Positions 18,453 through 26,650 of a DNA stretch of 49,866 nt are shown here, piece by piece. Origin of the DNA: Bacteroidales bacterium. Lineage in GTDB: Bacteria; Bacteroidota; Bacteroidia; Bacteroidales; PXBB01. The position numbers and the translations under genes were made by a program. Under the pieces are notes generated by a model, which made no database searches, was not told the origin of the DNA, and saw only the letters and a program-made list of their open reading frames with translations. How positions within the stretch are numbered: position 1 is the first letter of the stretch; each line of letters opens with the position of its first letter. The stretch covers positions 1 to 49,866 of the forward strand of contig JAQVVM010000033.1 of the NCBI GenBank assembly GCA_028698995.1. The letters are read 5' to 3'.

Positions 18453-18917
18453 ATGAAAAAGAAGCTACATTCAGACCCTGCAGTCATCAAAAATATTCTA
18501 CATAAATGTGATTCCTGCTTCATGGGCATGGTAGATGAAAACAATAAACCCTATGTTGTACCCTTCAATTTCGGTTTCGATGGGAATCATCTATATTTCC
18601 ACTCTGGAACAGTTGGTAAAAAAATGAATATTCTCAATAAGAACAATAATGTTTGTGTGGCTTTTAGTACCGACCAAGAGTTATTTCATAGAGACGATAA
18701 TGTGGCTTGCAGTTATGGTATGAAATACCGTAGTGTTCTGGCATTCGGGAAAATTGAATTCGTTACTGATTATGAACAGAAGGTGAAAATACTCAATGTG
18801 ATTATGCAAAAATATACAGGTAAAGATTTTAAATACAATGCCCCAGCAGTCAATAATGTTGCAGTTTATAAACTTCTGATTGAAGATATTACTGTTAAGG
18901 AATTGGGATATTTTTAA
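18453..18917 (+). CDS. Pyridoxamine 5'-phosphate oxidase-like FMN-binding protein
   Basis: A 154-residue split-barrel protein; the ATG at 18453 is preferred to an upstream TTG at 18402 because homology begins with the lysine-rich N-terminus. It shows the family outline: CFMGMVDENNKPYVVPFNF, LYFHSGTVGKKMNIL, CVAFSTD, YRSVLAFGKIEFV and NVAVYKLLIEDITVKE. It resembles the NimA/PNPOx-like group of flavin-binding proteins, some of which reduce nitroimidazoles; substrate here not known. The methyltransferase gene follows 17 nt later and is probably cotranscribed. Confidence 0.82.
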   Translation: MKKKLHSDPAVIKNILHKCDSCFMGMVDENNKPYVVPFNFGFDGNHLYFHSGTVGKKMNILNKNNNVCVAFSTDQELFHRDDNVACSYGMKYRSVLAFGKIEFVTDYEQKVKILNVIMQKYTGKDFKYNAPAVNNVAVYKLLIEDITVKELGYF

Positions 18918-18934
18918 AATTATTTATCCCTCAA

Positions 18935-19708
18935 ATGTTCTATCAGGCCGCTTCATATTTAAAATACTTTCTTAGTGCAAAAAATGCACACGGTATTCAT
19001 TCTCCTTTTGTTTTTGATTTGTATAATAATGTTATAAGGAATAGTAAATCAATAGATTCTGTATCTTCTATTGAAGCTTTACGTAAAGAACTTCTGAGAA
19101 ACAATTCATTGATAAATATTAAAGATCTTGGTGCCGGACATACAACAAAAACAACTTTTAAAATCTGCAACATTGCTAAGTCTTCGTTGAGCAATATCAA
19201 AAAAACTACTTTCTTATACCGACTGACTTCAAATTTTAAACCTGTTCATATTATTGAACTTGGTACATCATTAGGCATAGCCACGATGTATATTTCAGCA
19301 GCTGCTCCTGAAGCTCAAATTTCTACTATTGAAGGCTGTCCTGAAATACATGCACTGGCAGTTCAAAATTTTCAAAAATTAAATTTTAAAAACATCAACG
19401 CCATTAATGCCAATTTTAATGATGTGTTGGAAAAGATGCTTATTAAACTTGAGCGTATTGATTTCGTTTTTATAGATGGCAATCATTCTTATGAAGCAAC
19501 TGTCAGGTATTTCAATCAGATGCTTCCATTTTTGAATAATAACAGTGTCCTTGTTTTTGATGATATTTACTGGTCGAAAGGCATGACTGCTGCGTGGCAA
19601 AAGATTATAGGACATGAGCAAGTAAGATGCAGTATTGACTTGTTTAGGATGGGAATCGTGTTTTTTAGAAAAGAACTGAGCAAAGAGCATTTTGTAATTA
19701 AGTTTTAA
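18935..19708 (+). CDS. Class I SAM-dependent methyltransferase
   Basis: 257 residues. The Rossmann methyltransferase core starts near residue 100 with motif I IIELGTSLGIATMYIS, followed by ISTIEG (acidic end of strand 2), FVFIDGNHSYEATVRYF and VLVFDDIYWSKGM. This is the layout of O-methyltransferase family 3 and related small-molecule enzymes. The N-terminal 100 residues (YLKYFLSAKNAHGIHSPFVF) form a helical cap recurring in Bacteroidota homologues. Substrate unknown. It starts 17 nt after the FMN-binding gene. Confidence 0.85.
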   Translation: MFYQAASYLKYFLSAKNAHGIHSPFVFDLYNNVIRNSKSIDSVSSIEALRKELLRNNSLINIKDLGAGHTTKTTFKICNIAKSSLSNIKKTTFLYRLTSNFKPVHIIELGTSLGIATMYISAAAPEAQISTIEGCPEIHALAVQNFQKLNFKNINAINANFNDVLEKMLIKLERIDFVFIDGNHSYEATVRYFNQMLPFLNNNSVLVFDDIYWSKGMTAAWQKIIGHEQVRCSIDLFRMGIVFFRKELSKEHFVIKF

Positions 19709-19716
19709 AATCATTC

Positions 19717-19746
19717 TTGCTTATATAATCGTAACACTTATCTTTG
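19717..19746 (+). promoter_or_regulatory. Promoter candidate for the EamA transporter (-33 and -7)
   Basis: TTG at 19717-19719 and TATCTTTG at 19739-19746 are 19 nt apart, the expected Bacteroidota spacing. The -7 element lies 19 nt before ATG 19766. One of the two best promoter matches in the window. Confidence 0.6.
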
Positions 19747-19765
19747 CTGCAAATGATATTTGATT

Positions 19766-20701
19766 ATGCAGAAATCTCAAACCATTGGTTATCTGTTTGC
19801 CATTGGTGCTACTGTAGCAGGTTCAAGTGTTTACATTTTCAGTAAAGCGGCATTTGCTGAAGTTTCTTTAGCACAATTCGGCGTTTATTGGTTTGGGATG
19901 GCCATAGTATGGAATACACTTTTTGTCCTTAGAAAAAAAACGAATAGACACATACCTGATATTGGTTTCTCAAATTTTAAAAAGCTTTTATTTATCGGCC
20001 TTCTGGAAATAATTGCCACTTCATCATTATTTCTAGCCATTATTAAAGCAACCGATGCAGCCATTCCTTCTTTTTTAAGAAATATGGAGTATGTATTCAT
20101 AACTATAATGGGCGTAATTCTTCTCCGTGAGCGTTTTGCAAGGACAGAGTTTATTGGAATTCTATTGACATTTACAGGTGTTTTTATCATCAGTTATGAT
20201 AAAAATTTTTCATTCATAAAATACACTACCGGCCCTTCCGGTCTAATGCTTTTATCTTCGGTCTCATTTGCAGCAAGGACGATTATTGCAAAGAAAAATA
20301 TCCTGAATTTTTCCCCCAGTACGCTTGCAATAAACAGGTCCATTTATCTGTCATTAGCTTCATTGATAGCTTTACTTTTTCTTAATCAGGATTTTTCTAT
20401 ACCGGAAACTGCATTTATAAACATTGCTGTTGGTTCCTTTTTGGGACCTTTTGTAACTTCTATTTGTCAATTCAGCTTTTTAAAATACATAGAAGCATCC
20501 AGGGGGGCTATTATTCAGAGTACAACAGGATTGTTTGTATTAACAGGGGCTTATTTGTTTCTTGGCAGTTTGCCGAAAAGCTATCAGATAGTCGGTGGGA
20601 TTATTACTATACTGGGTGCTGTTTTGTTGATTACGGGCAGCAGGATTAAATACAGAAAGCTGGTACAAAAAGACCTTAAACCTGCAAAAAAAATTGAATG
20701 A
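19766..20701 (+). CDS. DMT-superfamily transporter (EamA family)
   Basis: A 311-residue inner-membrane protein with about ten hydrophobic helices arranged as two EamA repeats. The first shows GYLFAIGATVAGSSVYIFSK and AAIPSFLRNMEYVFITIMGV; the second LMLLSSVSFAARTIIAKKN and GAYLFLGSLPKSYQIVGGII. Each repeat ends in the typical EPVF/LGE-like helix pair. EamA proteins export metabolites or take up nucleotides and amino acids; substrate not predictable. The ATG at 19766 is favoured over a TTG at 19760 because it begins MQKSQTIGYLF. A basic tail (KLVQKDLKPAKKIE) faces the cytoplasm. Confidence 0.88.
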   Translation: MQKSQTIGYLFAIGATVAGSSVYIFSKAAFAEVSLAQFGVYWFGMAIVWNTLFVLRKKTNRHIPDIGFSNFKKLLFIGLLEIIATSSLFLAIIKATDAAIPSFLRNMEYVFITIMGVILLRERFARTEFIGILLTFTGVFIISYDKNFSFIKYTTGPSGLMLLSSVSFAARTIIAKKNILNFSPSTLAINRSIYLSLASLIALLFLNQDFSIPETAFINIAVGSFLGPFVTSICQFSFLKYIEASRGAIIQSTTGLFVLTGAYLFLGSLPKSYQIVGGIITILGAVLLITGSRIKYRKLVQKDLKPAKKIE

Positions 20702-20735
20702 CATCTTCATCAGAAAAAGTGTCGTAAATATTACT

Positions 20736-20743
20736 TATTTTTG
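20736..20743 (+). promoter_or_regulatory. Candidate -7 element for the dicarboxylate symporter
   Basis: TATTTTTG, 14 nt before ATG 20758, in the 56-nt gap behind the EamA gene. Confidence 0.4.
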
Positions 20744-20757
20744 AATTCAAAATAGGA

Positions 20758-22056
20758 ATGATCATGAAAAGAATCCCCCTCCATTGGAAAATCATTATAG
20801 GTCTGTTTCTTGGTGTGCTTTGGGGACTTTTAGCCGGATTTTTTGGTTTTGAGAAATTCACCGGTGATTGGGTAAAACCATTAGGTACTATCTTTATGAA
20901 TTTGCTTCAGCTTATTGCTGTTCCTCTGATTCTGGCATCATTGATAAAGGGAATTGCCAGCCTTAATGATATAAAGAAATTATCTCGAATCGGAGGTAAG
21001 ACCTTATTTTTATATCTTGCAACAACAGTTTTTGCTGTCACCCTTGGCTTATGTTTAGCTAACATTATTAAACCCGGTAAAAGTTTTTCGGAAGAGAAAA
21101 GAGAAGAAATGAAAGCCAAATATGCTTCAGATATTACCATCCGACAGGAGCAAGCAGAAAAACTTCAAGAAACCGGCCCTTTGCAATTTCTGGTGGATTT
21201 GGTGCCAAAGAATTTCATTGGTGCAGCATCTCAAAATCAGAATATGCTTCAGGTTATTTTCTTTGCCATTTTCTTTGGTATTTGCATTGTTTTGTTACCA
21301 GCAGAACAAACAGATACCGTTAAAAAATTGTTTGACAATCTGAATGATATTATACTTAAGATGATTGATGTCATCATGCTTTTTGCACCTTATGGCGTAT
21401 TTGCACTGATGGCAAGTATCATCACAGATTTTGGTAATGACTCTTTGGCAGAGCTTTTTACAGCTTTATTTTTATACGCTTTAAGCTTTTTTATAGGTGT
21501 GGTCATTATTGTTTTAATATTTTATCCTGCTCTCATCCATTTTTTTACAAAATTAACTTACAAACAATTTATTAAGGGCATTTTACCCGCACAGACACTG
21601 GCATTTTCTACAAGTTCAAGTGCTGCTACATTACCTGTGACAATGAAGTGCTGCGAAGAAAATCTGGGAATTTCAAAAGAAATATCCGGTTTTGTATTGC
21701 CTTTAGGGGCGACAGTTAATATGGACGGCACCAGTATGTATCAGGCCATAGCGGCTGTTTTTATTGCACAGGCATTTGGCTTTGATCTGACAATTACACA
21801 GCAACTTACCATTATCTTAACTGCTACTCTTGCATCTATAGGTTCTGCAGCAGTTCCGGGTGCTGGTATTGTGATGCTGGTAGTCGTGCTTAATTCTATT
21901 GGAGTTGACCCTGAAGGTATTGCCCTAATTTTTGCCATTGACCGTATCTTAGATATGTGCCGAACCATTGTCAACATCACGGGGGATTGTCTGGTCGCTT
22001 CAATTGTTGCTGCTTCTGAAAAAAATGGAAGTGATTATAATAGAAAAGCCACCTGA
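20758..22056 (+). CDS. Dicarboxylate/amino acid:cation symporter (DAACS/GltP family)
   Basis: 432 residues with eight predicted membrane helices and two re-entrant loops. The serine-rich signature STSSSAATLPVTMKCCEENL and the substrate/sodium motif LPLGATVNMDGTSMYQ identify the GltP/DctA/excitatory-amino-acid-transporter family. The last helix carries DRILDMCRTIVNITGD, whose Arg and Asp contact amino or dicarboxylic acid substrates. It would import glutamate, aspartate or C4-dicarboxylates with sodium or protons. A large extramembrane insert near residues 105-150 (KRGEEMKAKYASDI-like region, charged) is typical of the Bacteroidota branch. The next gene is convergent. Confidence 0.93.
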   Translation: MIMKRIPLHWKIIIGLFLGVLWGLLAGFFGFEKFTGDWVKPLGTIFMNLLQLIAVPLILASLIKGIASLNDIKKLSRIGGKTLFLYLATTVFAVTLGLCLANIIKPGKSFSEEKREEMKAKYASDITIRQEQAEKLQETGPLQFLVDLVPKNFIGAASQNQNMLQVIFFAIFFGICIVLLPAEQTDTVKKLFDNLNDIILKMIDVIMLFAPYGVFALMASIITDFGNDSLAELFTALFLYALSFFIGVVIIVLIFYPALIHFFTKLTYKQFIKGILPAQTLAFSTSSSAATLPVTMKCCEENLGISKEISGFVLPLGATVNMDGTSMYQAIAAVFIAQAFGFDLTITQQLTIILTATLASIGSAAVPGAGIVMLVVVLNSIGVDPEGIALIFAIDRILDMCRTIVNITGDCLVASIVAASEKNGSDYNRKAT

Positions 22057-22092
22057 AAATTATAAAGACAATTCGGGACTTCACATATCCAT

Positions 22093-23334
22093 TTATTCCA
22101 TCAACAGTTTTGTAGTTTTCATGCCATTATTAGTGCTCACTTTTACAATATACAATCCTTTTGCCCACATCGAAACATCTATGGCATGGCTAAGTTCTGT
22201 TTCTGTATTTTGCAAAATGCCTGCGTAAACCTCGCTGCCATAAATAGTATAGACCCTTATATTTATCTTACCCATTGCCTGTTTAACACTGATATTAACC
22301 TGAGTTTGTGCAGGATTGGGATAAATGTTCATTTCAAAATTATGAGGTGTTTCAACTATGTGTGTTAATGGCATTAATTCCATTCTATACAAACCACTAT
22401 CACTTAAAGCAAATAAATAGTTTTTATAAATAAATAGTCCATAACCAGATAGATTACTTGATTGATTATCGGGTAAACCGTCTGTTATATTTGACCAACT
22501 TAAATAATTGCTTTTGTTTGTTTTATAAACATTTTTATTTGTGGATAAAAATAAAGTATCACCATAACCTTCTATTGACATTGGTCTTTCGCTACTATTA
22601 TTGAAAAGTGTTTCAATAATGCCATTATTGTGTAAAATAGTTAAAACACCACTGCGAATAAAAATAAGACTATCAACAAACATAACCCCCGCTATATAAT
22701 TAATCGCTGGCCAATGAGACTGTTGTGTACAATACAAGTATTGCCATACGCCCACATTATTTTGATAACTAAGGCATCCATTGAAATTGGCAATACCGTC
22801 ATTTAAAATATAAAAGAGAGCCGTATCATTTGCAAGTACCCGACTGGGGCCTGTATTAAAATAAGAAGGATAAGTATATCTGTGCCATGTAAAACCAAAA
22901 TCAGAAGATATAAAGTACTTGCCTATAGATGCAATAACTAAAGTATCATGAAAATTAACAATATTGTTGCTATTAGGATAATTTCGACTTATTAAATTTG
23001 TATCATTTTTTATAATGGTTTTATTAAAAATCATATTAGTGCTGTTAAAGGTTAAACCAGAATCTAAGGATATGCAGATAGTATCGTTTTTTATCCTAAA
23101 CAATTTATTCTGATAAGTTATGTCTGAAGTCAATGATCCACGTAATGTCCAGTTGTCACCATTATCTAACGACCAGTATAAACCATTATCGGAATCTATA
23201 TTACCAAATAAAACATTGTCAATGCTTGTAATTACATTTATATAATTACCTAAAGGTATTCCATTCCCAACTTTTTGCCACTGGCAGTAAATTGAGAGCG
23301 GAAAAGAAAATATTATTAATAAAATAAGCCTCAT
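22093..23334 (-). CDS. T9SS-secreted BNR-like protein
   Basis: 413 residues from ATG 23332-23334. A start 99 nt upstream would overlap the GH16 gene and place the signal peptide (RLILLIIFSFPLSIYCQ) internally, so it is rejected. Imperfect BNR-type strands follow: GLYWSLDNGDNWTLRG, YFISSDFGFTWHRY, LFLSTNKNVYKTNKS. The C-terminal 80 residues are a T9SS type A sorting domain (NIYPNPAQTQVNISV, YGSEVYAGIL, WAKGLYIVKVSTNNG). It is therefore a cell-surface or released beta-propeller-like protein. It is the last gene of the five-gene secretion cluster, 10 nt behind GH16. Confidence 0.82.
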   Translation of the reverse strand: MRLILLIIFSFPLSIYCQWQKVGNGIPLGNYINVITSIDNVLFGNIDSDNGLYWSLDNGDNWTLRGSLTSDITYQNKLFRIKNDTICISLDSGLTFNSTNMIFNKTIIKNDTNLISRNYPNSNNIVNFHDTLVIASIGKYFISSDFGFTWHRYTYPSYFNTGPSRVLANDTALFYILNDGIANFNGCLSYQNNVGVWQYLYCTQQSHWPAINYIAGVMFVDSLIFIRSGVLTILHNNGIIETLFNNSSERPMSIEGYGDTLFLSTNKNVYKTNKSNYLSWSNITDGLPDNQSSNLSGYGLFIYKNYLFALSDSGLYRMELMPLTHIVETPHNFEMNIYPNPAQTQVNISVKQAMGKINIRVYTIYGSEVYAGILQNTETELSHAIDVSMWAKGLYIVKVSTNNGMKTTKLLME

Positions 23335-23344
23335 AATAATAAAT

Positions 23345-24547
23345 TTAATGGTTTTTATAATAATCAGATTTTTGCATAACGGGTAATGAATTGTCATCTG
23401 ATCTGTTTTCATCGTTTGGCTGACAAAGGTCAATACCCAATGTAAATTCTGTCCCTGCCGTTACTTCTACGAGAGGATTTAGTGTAAAACCATCCGTAGA
23501 AATAAAATTAAGAGGTTCATCTGAATCTATGGTTAGTGAACAACTGCCATCACCAAATGTAATGGTTTTATAAAGGGCAAAATTAAAAGTTGATGGATTA
23601 AAGCTACAAAATGATGTATCGATAGTGCAACTTTGTTTCATTTGATAAATCCTTACATAGTCAACATCATAATTGAAAGGGAATAAAGTCATTGAAATTG
23701 GTTGGTAATTAATTGGAGGATTAAGACTAAAATAATAATAAATATTCATATCAATTATTATAGCTTGTGGGTCCAATTCAGAAGGGTGATTATATGAAGT
23801 CTCTTTTAGTAGGTTATCGAAATAAAATTCTATTTTTTCGGGGTCCCATTTTATGGCGTAATTATGATAAGTGCCAGTATTATTTGAAAATAAATTATCC
23901 GGAGAATCTCCATAGTATAACGTATCACAAGTGCCGTTTCCGGGAGGTGGGCATTCCTGATAATGGACTGCTGAACCCCATAGAGGTGTAGGATGAACGA
24001 GGCTAAAATACTCAAACCCATCAATTTCGCTCCAAGTAGGGTAGCTGCTATAGAGCCAGAAATTAGGCCCAATACCTTTAATTGACTGAATTGCGGTGTC
24101 AATTTGTGGAATGCGACAACGTATCTCGTAATACCCGTATTTGTATTTTTCTTTAGACTCAAACCATGCAGGAGAAGAATAATGGAAATCATGCCATATT
24201 GAAACATTGTTGCACCCATCATAAACATACGCATTAATGGGCGGGTTTTCTCTTCGAGCCTGTAAAGTTACTTTTCCGGAACCGGTAGTATCAAAAAGCA
24301 AATTATCGGATGATGGGGCTCGTTTATCAATAAATTGTTGACATCCATTGAAAAAATAACTTAAATAGTACATATGCCAATCGTCTCTTTTCCAATTATC
24401 CACAGTATCAACACCCAAACTATCAAATTCATCTTCGAATACTAATTGGTAATTATTGTTGTCAGGCGGAAACTGAGCATATATATTAAATGATACATTT
24501 ACAAAAATAAAGATACTAAAAAACAGTTTTAAAATCATTTTTTTCAT
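23345..24547 (-). CDS. Glycoside hydrolase family 16 (endo-beta-glucanase-like), secreted
   Basis: A 400-residue exported enzyme. After the signal peptide (ILKLFFSIFIFVNVSFNIYAQ) a GH16 jelly roll spans about 30-285: YQLVFEDEFDSLG, YKYGYYEIRCRIPQ, NFWLYSS, the catalytic motif SEIDGFEYF (ExDxxE nucleophile and acid/base), YHNYAIKWDPEKIEFYFDN and the closing DVDYVRIYQ. GH16 members cleave beta-1,3/1,4-glucans, agar or carrageenan; substrate cannot be assigned. The C-terminal 100 residues form a small domain ending GTEFTLGIDLCQP that resembles the tail of the neighbouring protease. No classical T9SS domain is visible. Confidence 0.88.
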   Translation of the reverse strand: MKKMILKLFFSIFIFVNVSFNIYAQFPPDNNNYQLVFEDEFDSLGVDTVDNWKRDDWHMYYLSYFFNGCQQFIDKRAPSSDNLLFDTTGSGKVTLQARRENPPINAYVYDGCNNVSIWHDFHYSSPAWFESKEKYKYGYYEIRCRIPQIDTAIQSIKGIGPNFWLYSSYPTWSEIDGFEYFSLVHPTPLWGSAVHYQECPPPGNGTCDTLYYGDSPDNLFSNNTGTYHNYAIKWDPEKIEFYFDNLLKETSYNHPSELDPQAIIIDMNIYYYFSLNPPINYQPISMTLFPFNYDVDYVRIYQMKQSCTIDTSFCSFNPSTFNFALYKTITFGDGSCSLTIDSDEPLNFISTDGFTLNPLVEVTAGTEFTLGIDLCQPNDENRSDDNSLPVMQKSDYYKNH

Positions 24548-24600
24548 GTGATTTGATTTAAAGTTAATGTGTAAAAAACAATAGTTTTTAATTTAAATAT

Positions 24601-25698
24601 TTAATTACACGAAGCTTTAGGAATAATATTTAATATGCTCCCTAATGTAATTTCAAATTCACCATTTATTTCAAAATTTTCACTATTAATAAATAAACCA
24701 CTGTAATCATCAACCAATATACTATACCCTGTTGGTATTTGAACATCACTTGCTACATATGCTTTGTTATCAGTAAAATTTGTAATATCTTCAGAATTAT
24801 TATAAAAAAAACAAATTTTATTACGATACATTTCGTTTTCAATAGTCCAATGAACTCTTCCAAGTTGTAAAGGAGTAATAGCATCATCTCCAGTATAATC
24901 CATTTGATTATTTGTACAATTTGCTCCTCCCCCCCAACCACAACATGGGTTAAAACCAAAATTATCAATAATAAATTGTCCTAAAGGAGTATCTGAACAA
25001 TAATCTTCTTGAGTAGGATTGCAAGTTCCTCCATTTGTAAACATTGTATGATATAGACTTAAGTTATGACCAATTTCATGGTTTAAAATTCCTGCATTAA
25101 CCCATAATGCAACACTCTGATCTGCAAAATATCCTTCCCAAGTCCCTTTAATAACAACAGTTCTACTTCCACTCATATATGCAAAGCCACCTCCATCAGC
25201 ATTATCTTTATGATTTAAAAACAAATTAACAGCATCATCAGAGTTTTCACTATAAGGAGGAGTGCTACCAACATTGAAAGTATAATAATCATTATCTTCA
25301 TGAAAAAAAACACCATTTAAAACATACCTGTATTGGCGAGGTGATACACCTGTACTATTGCCTGGAGGCATTTGCATTTGACTGTTAGCCGAAAGTCTAT
25401 CATTAGCTCTGTTTATAAGATCGTTTGCATAATCATAACCCGTGTAATATGGGTCGCCATTACCATCACTACTCTTTGTAAAATTTCCTGGATATCCTGC
25501 AGTATCATATTCTTTTAAAATAAAGTGTACATTTACCCGAAGGTATTGTATAGGAGTATTAATTGTGGGGATATAATCATCTGCATCTGGAATATCTCCA
25601 TAGGTTCTTGGACTAAAAACAGAACAGTCCATTTGGCTGTAAATATTATTCATAAAAAACAAATAGAATAACAAATAGAGGAATATTTTATTTTTCAT
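24601..25698 (-). CDS. Secreted zinc metalloprotease (metzincin, pappalysin-like)
   Basis: 365 residues with a signal peptide (FLYLLFYLFFMNNIYSQ). The zinc motif NHEIGHNLSLYH gives HExxHxxSxxH, where the usual Gly is Ser. The Met-turn candidate is CTNNQMDYTGDD about 55 residues later. Cysteines around the site (GGTCNPTQEDYCSDTP, FGFNPCCGWGGGANC) suggest disulfides, as in M43 pappalysin-like enzymes. N-terminal strands (IQYLRVNVHFILKEYD) match that family. The extreme C-terminus is a short stranded module ending EFEITLGSILNIIPKASCN. Likely extracellular proteolysis; substrate unknown. It lies 53 nt upstream of GH16 and 5 nt downstream of the next T9SS gene. Confidence 0.82.
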   Translation of the reverse strand: MKNKIFLYLLFYLFFMNNIYSQMDCSVFSPRTYGDIPDADDYIPTINTPIQYLRVNVHFILKEYDTAGYPGNFTKSSDGNGDPYYTGYDYANDLINRANDRLSANSQMQMPPGNSTGVSPRQYRYVLNGVFFHEDNDYYTFNVGSTPPYSENSDDAVNLFLNHKDNADGGGFAYMSGSRTVVIKGTWEGYFADQSVALWVNAGILNHEIGHNLSLYHTMFTNGGTCNPTQEDYCSDTPLGQFIIDNFGFNPCCGWGGGANCTNNQMDYTGDDAITPLQLGRVHWTIENEMYRNKICFFYNNSEDITNFTDNKAYVASDVQIPTGYSILVDDYSGLFINSENFEINGEFEITLGSILNIIPKASCN

Positions 25699-25703
25699 AA
25701 TAT

Positions 25704-26639
25704 TTATATTTTAATTATTTTCTTGACCTTAGTTATATTTTGCGAAAAATTGTTTATTGTTACAAAAAAGTAATACACTCCTATTGGATAAGTCTTAATA
25801 TTAACAGTGAAATCTTTGTTGTCTGGTTGAAAGCAACTTACAATTTTGCCACAAATATTATATACTTCAATATTCTTAATGTCATAATCTGATGTAACAT
25901 TTATAAAATCTGATGATGGGTTTGGAAAAATTTCAACAAAATTTGCATCTTTGACTAATTTAGATATATTGATAGTATTACCATTAATAAGTGTATCGCA
26001 AGGATAAGTGTAAGAAGGGTCTCCTTTGTATGAAAAACTGTAATCATTATAACATCTTAATCCGCTCCAAATAAACTCATCAGCACCGCCGCAGATTGGG
26101 TTAAAAAAAATATTTTTACCTCCTACATTTCCAACTCTTTCAATTATTTTATAACTAGTTGTATCACTTTGCCCGCCAAAATAAATTGAGTTATGATAAA
26201 TACAAGTGATATACTGGACTTCTAAGTTAATACCATTTATATTAATATTATTAACAGAATCAACTGTTAAAGGTGATACAGAATCACAAACAATACTATT
26301 TAAGTCAATGGCTAATGTGTCACCCACATTTAAAGTAAAATCATACATCAATTTGAATGCGTTATTATTATAATAATAAACCTTAGAGTTTTCCTCACGT
26401 ACAATCAGTGAACTTACTGAAAGCGTATCACCTAAATAATTAACTACTTCTTTTGTAATAAGTTTTGATGGCATTGAATCAACCACAGTATCAGATACAA
26501 CTGTGTATTTATTGTAGCCATGTGCAGGAAATAAAAGCATTTCCTGATAGTTAAAATACCAAGTAGCTCCAATCGGATACCAGTTTTGCGATTGCACTAT
26601 TGCAGGCAAAAAAATAAAAATAAAAATTAATTTTTTCAT
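25704..26639 (-). CDS. T9SS sorting-domain protein of unknown function
   Basis: 311 residues with a signal peptide (KKLIFIFIFLPAIVQSQ). The mature protein begins NWYPIGATWYFNYQE, an opening seen in many uncharacterised T9SS cargo proteins. A beta-rich body follows (YTVVSDTVVDSMPSKLITKE, VYYYNNNAFKLMYDFTLNVG). From about residue 235 comes a T9SS type A domain (NFVEIFPNPSSDFINVTSDY, NICGKIV, TYPIGVYYFFVTI, ending TKVKKIIKI). No enzymatic motif recognised. Gaps of 5 and 11 nt to its neighbours place it inside the five-gene operon. Confidence 0.8.
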   Translation of the reverse strand: MKKLIFIFIFLPAIVQSQNWYPIGATWYFNYQEMLLFPAHGYNKYTVVSDTVVDSMPSKLITKEVVNYLGDTLSVSSLIVREENSKVYYYNNNAFKLMYDFTLNVGDTLAIDLNSIVCDSVSPLTVDSVNNININGINLEVQYITCIYHNSIYFGGQSDTTSYKIIERVGNVGGKNIFFNPICGGADEFIWSGLRCYNDYSFSYKGDPSYTYPCDTLINGNTINISKLVKDANFVEIFPNPSSDFINVTSDYDIKNIEVYNICGKIVSCFQPDNKDFTVNIKTYPIGVYYFFVTINNFSQNITKVKKIIKI

Positions 26640-26650
26640 AATAATTTTTA

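Noticed and set aside
22093..23433. Longer start for the BNR-like T9SS protein
   Set aside because: Would overlap the GH16 gene by 89 nt and place the signal peptide 33 residues inside the protein.
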